Shown here in pieces: positions 1 to 4,866 of a DNA stretch of 5,393 bases (position 1 is its first letter; every line of letters starts with the position of its first letter). Both the position numbers and the translations under genes were made by a program. Source of the stretch: an uncultured Actinomycetes bacterium (lineage in GTDB: Bacteria > Actinomycetota > Actinomycetes > S36-B12); NCBI GenBank assembly GCA_903918595.1, contig CAIXFB010000199.1:1-5393 (forward strand), given 5' to 3'. The notes under the pieces were generated by a model. That model was not told where the DNA came from and did not search any database. It was given only the letters and a program-made list of their open reading frames with translations.

Positions 1-23
1 GCACCATGGTTCAGACTGGTGTC

Positions 24-338
24 ATGACAAGTTCACCCGATGACTATGAAAAGTTGCTCGCCCAAATCGAGTCCGCGACCGGACAACCGCTCAATCCCCC
101 AGTGCCCCGCCCGCACGTGCCCTCACCTGCCCCAGCAACAAGCAGTGAGGACGCTGGCAAGGGTGCTGGTGGCCGAATCGCCTTTGGTGCTATCGCGGCT
201 GTGACGCTCGGCGTGGGAGGCTGGTTCGTCGGCCTCCTGCTGCCGTTCTTCGGTGCCGGAGCGATGGGCTTGGGCGCCGCTGGAGCGGCATTCATCACCG
301 CTCTGGTTGCTGGGCCGCCTCGTTGGTTTTCTTCGTGA
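24..338 (+). CDS. Small proline-rich protein with two membrane segments, function unknown
   Basis: I do not recognise this 104-residue protein. It has a hydrophilic N-terminus (about residues 1-20, beginning MTSSPDDYEKLL), a proline-rich low-complexity linker (about 21-45), then two Gly/Ala-rich hydrophobic segments (about 50-72 and 76-96) and a short tail ending in WFSS. This suggests a small membrane protein with a cytoplasmic or extended N-terminal tail. The start is uncertain: the frame is open to the window edge and another ATG lies at position 6. I prefer 24 because CAGACT at 12-17 resembles an actinobacterial -10 box (TAGACT) at the spacing expected for a leaderless start, and there is no good ribosome binding site. 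The last 44 bases overlap the 3' end of the convergent YihY-family gene. The reading frame is plausible in composition, but no homology is recognised; a non-coding shadow of the edge region remains possible. Confidence 0.5.
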   Translation: MTSSPDDYEKLLAQIESATGQPLNPPVPRPHVPSPAPATSSEDAGKGAGGRIAFGAIAAVTLGVGGWFVGLLLPFFGAGAMGLGAAGAAFITALVAGPPRWFSS

Positions 339-1164
339 TTCCGGCCGCCTGGATCACCGCTCCAACCATGATCCCCGTGGTCACAAGGTAAATCCAGAGC
401 AGCAGAGCGATCGGTGTGCCGAATACCAACACCGCAGTGCTCACTGTTGAAGACCACGAGGCATAGAGCCCAAAACCGTAACTCGCGCCGACGATCCAGA
501 CCGTCGCTATTCCAGCACCCCAGCTGAAGATCGAGGAATGCATGCGTTCGCCAGGCACCGCCAAGATGAGCCAACGAGCAACGAAGTAGACCAGCACAAT
601 TGCGATGAGCCCACTCAGAACCGGCGAGTTGTCAAGGAATGACGTCTTTCCAAGGCCCAATCTGGCGATGATTTGTGGAACGATCGTGAGAAGTACCAAC
701 ACTGCAACGATCAGCGTGACCCCGATCAAGGCAACCAACGCAGATGCTGCTCTCTCGACGAGGCCTGACTTGTGCAGAGGAATGCCGTAGGTGTCCGCAA
801 GAGCCGTTCGGGTGCCCAGCACCACTTTGGATGCAGCGTAGATCGCAATCACCGTGGTAACGATCGTGGTGATGGTGAATGAGCTTGTCGATGCCGTGCT
901 TACAAGTTGCACGAGGGAATCAACACTGGGCGTGAGCGCCTCGAGTGAATTTGGTGCAGCTCCCCGAATCTCCTCCCACACAGATGCAATTTGATCGCGA
1001 GAAAGGAACAACCCGGCGAGAGATCCGATGGCGATCGCGATAGGTACCAACGACATGAAGACGAAATAAGAGATACCGGCAACGGCAAGGCTGATGCGAC
1101 TGGTGCGGTACCCAGCGCTTACCAAGGCTAAGTCCGATCGGATGGTGGTCCAGAACTCGCGCAC
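295..1164 (-). CDS. YihY/BrkB family membrane protein
   Basis: Predicted 289-residue polytopic inner-membrane protein of the YihY/virulence factor BrkB family, once wrongly called ribonuclease BN. Its biochemical role is not settled. Six hydrophobic segments lie at roughly 25-52, 94-116, 139-163, 181-202, 212-234 and 245-270. Family hallmarks are the AVAGISYFVFMSLVP stretch in segment 1, a 'TRTALADTYGIP' stretch after segment 2, and the closing 'GTPIALLLWIYL' segment followed by a polar tail (KKTNEAAQQPER). The length fits the family. I place the start at the GTG at 1164 because AGAGGA lies 7 bases upstream of it. The frame stays open to 1305, but that extension reads antisense through the tRNA gene, giving the peptide CPRQDSNLRP, a known annotation artefact. 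The gene is convergent with the small protein at 24-338 and divergent from the tRNA. Confidence 0.88.
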   Translation of the reverse strand: MREFWTTIRSDLALVSAGYRTSRISLAVAGISYFVFMSLVPIAIAIGSLAGLFLSRDQIASVWEEIRGAAPNSLEALTPSVDSLVQLVSTASTSSFTITTIVTTVIAIYAASKVVLGTRTALADTYGIPLHKSGLVERAASALVALIGVTLIVAVLVLLTIVPQIIARLGLGKTSFLDNSPVLSGLIAIVLVYFVARWLILAVPGERMHSSIFSWGAGIATVWIVGASYGFGLYASWSSTVSTAVLVFGTPIALLLWIYLVTTGIMVGAVIQAAGITKKTNEAAQQPER

Positions 1165-1190
1165 CGGAGCATCCTCTCGCACGAAGGCGC

Positions 1191-1199
1191 TGCTAACCT
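1191..1199 (+). promoter_or_regulatory. Candidate extended -10 promoter for tRNA-Arg
   Basis: TGCTAACCT combines an extended -10 TG with a TANNNT hexamer (TAACCT at 1194-1199). Transcription would start near 1206, about 6 bases before the tRNA. No convincing TTGACA-like -35 box is seen at the right distance, which fits an extended -10 promoter. It would also drive yhhQ, because no other promoter is visible between the tRNA and the yhhQ start. Inferred from motif and spacing only. Confidence 0.4.
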
Positions 1200-1211
1200 G
1201 ACCATCCCCTA

Positions 1212-1284
1212 GCCCCCGTAGCTCAGGGGATAGAGCGCCGGTTTCCGGTACCGAAGGTCGCAGGTTCGAATCCTGCCGGGGGCA
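1212..1284 (+). tRNA. tRNA-Arg (anticodon CCG)
   Basis: A full 73-nt cloverleaf can be drawn. The acceptor GCCCCCG (1212-1218) pairs with CGGGGGC (1277-1283), followed by discriminator A1284. The D stem is GCTC/GAGC around an 8-nt loop. The anticodon stem is CCGGT/ACCGA with loop TTCCGGT, placing CCG at 1245-1247. The variable loop has 5 nt, and the T stem GCAGG/CCTGC encloses TTCGAAT. The anticodon reads CGG, an arginine codon. The outer anticodon-stem pair is a C-A mismatch (1238/1254), a minor oddity that does not threaten the fold. The CCA end is not encoded and must be added after processing. The next base is C1285 and the transporter ATG follows at 1286. This tRNA has no GUN anticodon, so it is not itself a queuosine target. 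Confidence 0.95.
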
Positions 1285-1285
1285 C

Positions 1286-1981
1286 ATGTCACATACGCCC
1301 ACCACTGCACAACAGGGGGAAACCTCCCCCTCTTTCGCTCGAGTAACGCCTGGGCTCTATCCGGTCATCGTGACAGTTTTTGTGGCGATGCTGTTGATCT
1401 CCAATATTGGTGCGGTCAAACTCATCGAATTTGGACCAATCATCACTGATGGTGGGGCCTTTCTCTTTCCGCTCGTGTACATCCTTGGCGACGTGATCAG
1501 TGAGGTCTACGGTTTCAAAGCTGCCCGGAAGGCGATTTTTCTGGCGTTCACGATGTCCGCTTTGGCGGCATTCACTTTTTGGCTCGTTCAAATGACTCCA
1601 CCAGCCGCTGGCTGGGAGAACCAAGATGCTTTTGAATCTGTCTTGGGATTCGTCCCACGCATCGTGCTTGCGAGCATTGCGGGGTTCCTCGTCGGTCAGT
1701 TGTTGAATTCATATGTCTTGGTTGCGATCAAACGTCGCACCCATGAGAAATCATTGTGGCTCCGACTACTGGGTTCAACGGTGATCGGCGAGCTAGCCGA
1801 CACCGTCATCTTCTGCACCATCGCGTTCTACGGAGTGATCACCGGTGGTGACTTCCTCACATATGTGATCATCGGCTTCGCGTACAAAACCATTGTGGAA
1901 ATTGTCCTCATGCCCGTTACCTACCGAGTCATCGCGGCAGTCAAACGACATGAACCTTCTTACGCCCCAGTCGCTGCGTAA
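1286..1981 (+). CDS. yhhQ: YhhQ-family queuosine precursor transporter
   Basis: A 231-residue integral membrane protein of the YhhQ (ECF-related, VUT_1) family, which imports the 7-deazaguanine precursors of queuosine: preQ0 and preQ1 in Escherichia coli, queuine in some other bacteria. Six membrane segments lie at about 24-46, 56-76, 79-102, 123-147, 162-184 and 191-215. Family features are GDVISEVYG (68-76), a following Lys/Arg-rich turn (FKAARKA), and 'GSTVIGELADT' in segment 5, where the conserved polar residues probably line the substrate site. Length matches the family (about 220). ATG 1286 is chosen because the next in-frame start candidate (GTG 1370) would cut into segment 1. There is no normal leader: the start lies two bases after the tRNA discriminator base, with only the GGGGG of the acceptor stem nearby and too close. 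Its 3' end overlaps the convergent tgt by 22 bases, which strongly supports the assignment. Confidence 0.92.
   Translation: MSHTPTTAQQGETSPSFARVTPGLYPVIVTVFVAMLLISNIGAVKLIEFGPIITDGGAFLFPLVYILGDVISEVYGFKAARKAIFLAFTMSALAAFTFWLVQMTPPAAGWENQDAFESVLGFVPRIVLASIAGFLVGQLLNSYVLVAIKRRTHEKSLWLRLLGSTVIGELADTVIFCTIAFYGVITGGDFLTYVIIGFAYKTIVEIVLMPVTYRVIAAVKRHEPSYAPVAA
1314..1331 (+). terminator. Terminator-like hairpin inside the start of yhhQ
   Basis: AGGGGGA (1314-1320), loop AACC, TCCCCCT (1325-1331) form a perfect 7-bp GC-rich stem with a 4-nt loop, followed by CTTTCG. It lies 30 bases after the tRNA, where a tRNA terminator would be expected, but it covers codons 10 to 16 of yhhQ. The U-tract is short, so partial termination or attenuation is more likely than a full stop. 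It may also be a chance product of the codons used. Confidence 0.35.
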
Positions 1982-3186
1982 TACCTACCAAGAAATTCCT
2001 TCTGGTACTCATAGAAGTATCCGCCATCGATGCTTTCGCGAATGGAATCAACAAGTCGCACAATGAATCGCTCATTGTGAATCGTGGCCAGCGTGGCTGA
2101 GATCATCTCTTTCGACTTGAAAAGATGATGCAGATAGGCACGAGTGAAGTTGGTGCAGGTGTAGCAATCACATTCCTCATCGATTGGTGAAAATGCACGA
2201 CGATTCTTGCTCGTGAGCAAGTTGAATCTCCCGTCACGCGAATAGACGGCACTATTTCGGGCTACTCGTGAAGGTGAGACGCAATCAAAGGTGTCGGCCC
2301 CGCATTCAATGGCAGTGAAGAGATCGTCTGGCTCACCAATTCCCAATAAGTGACGCGGCTTGCCTTCGGGCAGTTCCTCATTCACCCACCGAACAATTTC
2401 CCCTAACCGATCTTTTTCAATCGCTCCACCGATCCCAAATCCATCAAAATCAAGCGCGGCAAGACCGTGGGCGGCAGACCGCCGAAGGTCTTCGTACTGC
2501 GCGCCCTGCACCACTCCAAAAAGTGCCTGATACGGCCGGTGGTCGCGGACCTGAGTCAGCCGTTGATGTTCTGCGATGCAGCGTTGCGCCCATTCATAGG
2601 TGCGCCTGACAGCTAGCTCCTGATAGCCACGGGTATTGAGCAGTGTGGTGCATTCGTCAAAGGCAAAAATAATGTCGGCACCGATTTCATGCTGGACGCG
2701 CATGCTGACCTCGGCGGAAAACCGGTGCATGGAGCCGTCCAAGTGGGATTTGAAGGTCACGCCATCGTCATCCACATGCGCTAGACGGTCTTTTCCGGGC
2801 GCCATGACATCGTCGTTCTGGTGACCCCGCACATCCATCGCCAAGACTTTTTTGAAGCCAACACCCAAGGAAAGCACTTGGAATCCGCCGCTGTCAGTGA
2901 ACGTTGGACCACGCCAGTTCATGAAGGCGCCCAAGCCTCCTGCTTCGTCGATCAGGTCTGAACCTGGCTGTAAATAGAGGTGGTAGGCATTCGCCAACAC
3001 TGCTTGAGCGCCCAGCGCACTCACGGCTTCTGGCAGAACAGACTTGACCGTGGCTTTGGTCCCAACTGGGATGAAAGCTGGAGTCTTGATCTCACCGTGC
3101 GGGGTCGTGATCACACCAGTTCGGCCAATGGCGGTGGGCGAGGTTTCCGCCATCGCAGTGGTTACCCGAAACCTGAAGTCGCTCAC
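1960..3186 (-). CDS. tgt: tRNA-guanine transglycosylase (TGT), actinobacterial type
   Basis: Replaces guanine 34 in GUN-anticodon tRNAs (Tyr, His, Asn, Asp) with a 7-deazaguanine base, the tRNA-dependent step of queuosine formation, in the cytoplasm. Residue numbers here count from the upstream TTG at 3210. General base D106 lies in DSGGFQ; substrate-pocket D185 and C187 lie in FDECT; Q235 is in GVVQG; nucleophile D309 is in FDCVSPSR; zinc ligands are C347, C349, C352 and H378 (ECDCYTC then TIHN). The usual bacterial GGL-x-VGE substrate loop is replaced by GGAIEKD (261-267). An insertion of about 19 residues follows DSGGFQ, as in actinobacterial TGTs. I chose GTG 3186 (408 residues, MSDFRFRV) because family members begin with this pattern and GGA lies 7 bases upstream. 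TTG 3210 (416 residues, AGGTG upstream) is the alternative. It lies 42 bases after the MFS gene, so cotranscription is likely. Confidence 0.96.
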   Translation of the reverse strand: MSDFRFRVTTAMAETSPTAIGRTGVITTPHGEIKTPAFIPVGTKATVKSVLPEAVSALGAQAVLANAYHLYLQPGSDLIDEAGGLGAFMNWRGPTFTDSGGFQVLSLGVGFKKVLAMDVRGHQNDDVMAPGKDRLAHVDDDGVTFKSHLDGSMHRFSAEVSMRVQHEIGADIIFAFDECTTLLNTRGYQELAVRRTYEWAQRCIAEHQRLTQVRDHRPYQALFGVVQGAQYEDLRRSAAHGLAALDFDGFGIGGAIEKDRLGEIVRWVNEELPEGKPRHLLGIGEPDDLFTAIECGADTFDCVSPSRVARNSAVYSRDGRFNLLTSKNRRAFSPIDEECDCYTCTNFTRAYLHHLFKSKEMISATLATIHNERFIVRLVDSIRESIDGGYFYEYQKEFLGRYYAATGA

Positions 3187-3228
3187 GGGTGCATCCAACC
3201 AGTTGCTCAATTCACACCTGTGTCCACA

Positions 3229-4458
3229 TCACGCATTGATACCGCGGATCGACTTCAGCGAGAGTGTTGCGAGGACTGTCACAACAACGAGTGCAGCAAT
3301 GCTGAGGTACACCGCCCGCACATCCCAACGTTCGATTGCTGCGCCGGTCAGGAGCATCGCGATGGGTGGGAAGACGTAGAACGTGGATAGCTGAATACTG
3401 AAAACTCGGCCTTGGGCCTCCTTCGGTACTCGGACCTGCACCAATGTGTTGAGCAGTGGAGTCATTGGTCCCCAACTCAGGCCAAGCAATGCTCCGGCAA
3501 GGATCATGAACGGCAGGGGCGGTAGCAGCGCCAGTGGAACCATCGACACCACTGTTCCGATCAATGCCATCCGCAAAATCGAGTAGCGGCTCATGCGACG
3601 CGAGAGCCAGCCATAGGCGAACGCGCCCACCACCGATCCACCCGCCAGTGCGCTGATGACCAACCCAAGACTCGCCGGCTCATTTCGGGCCTCGAAATAG
3701 AACGGCAACACGACCGCCTCGGTGGGTAGGTAAACACCTGCTAGCACCATGACCGCAATTGTTAATCCTCGCAGCGCTTTGTCATTCCAGAGCAGGGTTA
3801 TCCCAAGCAATAATTGTCTGAGACCTGAGGTACCGTTCTTGTGCACAGCCGAGTTGGAGTCGTGGCTGGGTCGAATCGCACCACCAACCCGCATCAACGC
3901 GATACACAATGCTGCAACCAGGAAAAGGGCCGCTGGAATCCAGAAGGCGGCGACCGGACCTATCGAGGCGATCAAAATGGCACCGATGATCGGCCCCACC
4001 GTCCACCCTGTGGCGAACAGACCCTCGTGAACGCCATTCAGTGAATCTGTGCTCACTCGGGAAGACACGGCTGCATCTTCGATCAGGGCTTTACGCGCCG
4101 TGTAGCCAGCGGGATCAACCGCTGCGCCCAAGATGGCGAGAGCCACAATCCAACCGAAGGAAAGCCCAACGAATGCGGCAACCAGGGGAAACCCAATGAC
4201 CGAGATCATCGAAGCCAGATCAGAGAGGATGCTGATTCTGCGGCTACCAAACCGGTCAATGGCCTGCCCGATCAATGGAAGTACGAGCAGTGCTGGCAGG
4301 GAAGACAGGGCAGCCACGGCTCCTGCCGCAAGAGCTGACCCCGTGGACTCGAGTACGAGCCACGGAATGACCACCATCACTATCCCGTTGCCGGCACCAG
4401 ATGCAACATTGGCCGTTTCCAGCAGCAGAACACTGGATTTCCTGACGATGTTGGGCAC
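3229..4458 (-). CDS. Major facilitator superfamily (MFS) transporter
   Basis: A 409-residue transporter of the major facilitator superfamily with about 12 predicted membrane segments in two halves, joined by a hydrophilic central loop (about 192-215, PSHDSNSAVHKNG). The loop between segments 2 and 3 carries the MFS signature motif A as GQAIDRFGSRR (64-74), with the expected D68 and R69; a related SRRMSRYS stretch appears in the second half. It most resembles drug or small-molecule exporters of the MFS_3/EntS-like group, but the substrate cannot be read from the sequence. GTG 4458 is the only reasonable start: an in-frame TGA lies two codons upstream and no ribosome binding site is present, while a -10 box sits at leaderless spacing. 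It is upstream of tgt on the same strand, 42 bases (or 18, with the TTG start) away, so the two are probably one transcript. A role in moving queuosine precursors would be only guilt by association. Confidence 0.9.
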   Translation of the reverse strand: MPNIVRKSSVLLLETANVASGAGNGIVMVVIPWLVLESTGSALAAGAVAALSSLPALLVLPLIGQAIDRFGSRRISILSDLASMISVIGFPLVAAFVGLSFGWIVALAILGAAVDPAGYTARKALIEDAAVSSRVSTDSLNGVHEGLFATGWTVGPIIGAILIASIGPVAAFWIPAALFLVAALCIALMRVGGAIRPSHDSNSAVHKNGTSGLRQLLLGITLLWNDKALRGLTIAVMVLAGVYLPTEAVVLPFYFEARNEPASLGLVISALAGGSVVGAFAYGWLSRRMSRYSILRMALIGTVVSMVPLALLPPLPFMILAGALLGLSWGPMTPLLNTLVQVRVPKEAQGRVFSIQLSTFYVFPPIAMLLTGAAIERWDVRAVYLSIAALVVVTVLATLSLKSIRGINA

Positions 4459-4463
4459 AGTTC

Positions 4464-4493
4464 AGGCTATCTGGCAGTACTGGTTGTGAACAA
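4464..4493 (-). promoter_or_regulatory. Promoter of the MFS-tgt transcript, leaderless
   Basis: Read leftward, TTGTTC (4493-4488) and TAGCCT (4469-4464) are separated by 18 bases, a sigma-70-like arrangement. Only five bases (GAACT) lie between the -10 box and the GTG start, so the transcript would begin at or next to the start codon. This explains the missing ribosome binding site. The -35 region overlaps the short palindrome TTGTGAACAA (4484-4493) and two direct TGTGA copies (4485-4489, 4494-4498), which could form a regulator site, though such short motifs also occur by chance. Confidence 0.5.
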
Positions 4494-4531
4494 TGTGACA
4501 GGAATGAATTGGAGCTACGCAAGGGTCAGAA

Positions 4532-4554
4532 CTTTTTAAAATATTTTGAAAAAG
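4532..4554. repeat. AT-rich near-perfect palindrome
   Basis: CTTTTT-A-AAAT-A-TTTT-G-AAAAAG: apart from the central base, the two arms match except for one A/G pair and the T/T next to the centre. It is the most AT-rich stretch of the window, in a region that is otherwise GC-moderate, and ends just before a candidate rightward promoter (TTGTGG at 4558). It could act as an UP-type element, as a protein site, or as curved DNA. It is not followed by a rightward T-tract that would make it a terminator. Confidence 0.4.
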
Positions 4555-4557
4555 TGC

Positions 4558-4586
4558 TTGTGGCGCCTTGCTTTCACTGTTAGAAA
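4558..4586 (+). promoter_or_regulatory. Candidate promoter of the small RNA
   Basis: TTGTGG (4558-4563), 17 bases, then TAGAAA (4581-4586), with an AT-rich block immediately upstream. The -10 box resembles the TAGAAT/TAGACT form seen at stable-RNA promoters in actinobacteria but lacks the final T; AATAAT at 4585-4590 is an alternative -10. A start near 4593 is predicted. Support comes from its match with the terminator at 4802-4838, about 245 bases downstream in the same direction. Confidence 0.4.
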
Positions 4587-4592
4587 TAATCC

Positions 4593-4845
4593 AACGCACC
4601 GAAAGGGGCGGGTCGGTTCACAAAGATACATTCTGATCCGGGCAAGACCTGGAGAATCCCGAGTGCTGGCGGGGTTGAATGATCGGATTGAGTCGAGATT
4701 GAGAGAGAAAGCCGGTGTTCTGGAAACGGAGCATGAGCGCCAAGGCACTGCACATGTCGAGGCATTCGCGAGAAATCGAACGGCTGGAGCACTCGATCTA
4801 GGTAAGGCCCCTCGAACTCATACTTCGAGGGGCCTTACTCATTTA
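4593..4845 (+). ncRNA. Candidate structured small RNA, about 250 nt, unrecognised
   Basis: The stretch between the candidate promoter and the terminator has no believable protein gene: the only long rightward frame starts with a TTG inside the promoter and runs through the terminator. It does form helices. AATCCCG/CGGGGTT (4655-4661/4670-4676) makes a 7-bp hairpin. AGATTGAG/CTCGATCT (4696-4703/4792-4799) makes an 8-bp long-range helix, followed after a symmetric 6x6 internal loop by AGCCG/CGGCT (4710-4714/4781-4785). GTGTTC/GAGCAT (4715-4720/4729-4734) adds an inner hairpin. A second GATTGAG copy (4686-4692) offers an alternative pairing. I looked for and did not find the core signatures of RNase P RNA, tmRNA, SRP RNA, T-box, cobalamin or SAM riboswitches. 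A 6S-like or Ms1-like actinobacterial regulatory RNA is possible but not shown. Ends are inferred. Confidence 0.45.
4802..4845 (+). terminator. Strong hairpin terminator (15-bp perfect stem)
   Basis: GTAAGGCCCCTCGAA (4802-4816) pairs perfectly with TTCGAGGGGCCTTAC (4824-4838) around a 7-nt loop, followed rightward by TCATTTATA, a moderately T-rich tail. Leftward, the bases beyond the stem show no T-tract, so the main direction is rightward, ending the candidate small RNA. The same hairpin would also form 28 bases after the stop codon of the leftward dehydrogenase gene, so it may insulate both transcripts. Confidence 0.8.
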
Positions 4846-4866
4846 TACGGCCTATAACGGTCTTGA

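Noticed and set aside
44..574. Leftward open frame of 176 codons across the small protein and the 3' part of the YihY gene
   Set aside because: It overlaps two better-supported frames, has low-complexity shadow composition and no recognisable domain.
1286..1340. preQ1 riboswitch controlling yhhQ
   Set aside because: yhhQ has no leader of its own, and the only hairpin found is a simple 7-bp stem lacking the short A-rich tail and pseudoknot pattern of preQ1 aptamers.
1289..1624. Leftward frame of 111 codons opposite yhhQ
   Set aside because: It is a shadow of the transporter gene with no domain features.
4484..4500. CRP-type operator (TGTGA) at the MFS promoter
   Set aside because: The two TGTGA copies are direct, not inverted, and the palindrome TTGTGAACAA has only 4-base arms; too weak to call as a named site.
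4546..4857. Rightward frame of 103 codons in the 408-base gap
   Set aside because: It begins with a TTG inside the AT-rich palindrome and promoter, has no ribosome binding site, reads through a perfect terminator stem, and its Arg-rich product resembles no known protein.
4839..4866. Repeated TATACGG/TATAACGG as a tandem repeat or promoter
   Set aside because: Only two short imperfect copies lie right after the terminator, and no gene starts in a suitable position on either strand.
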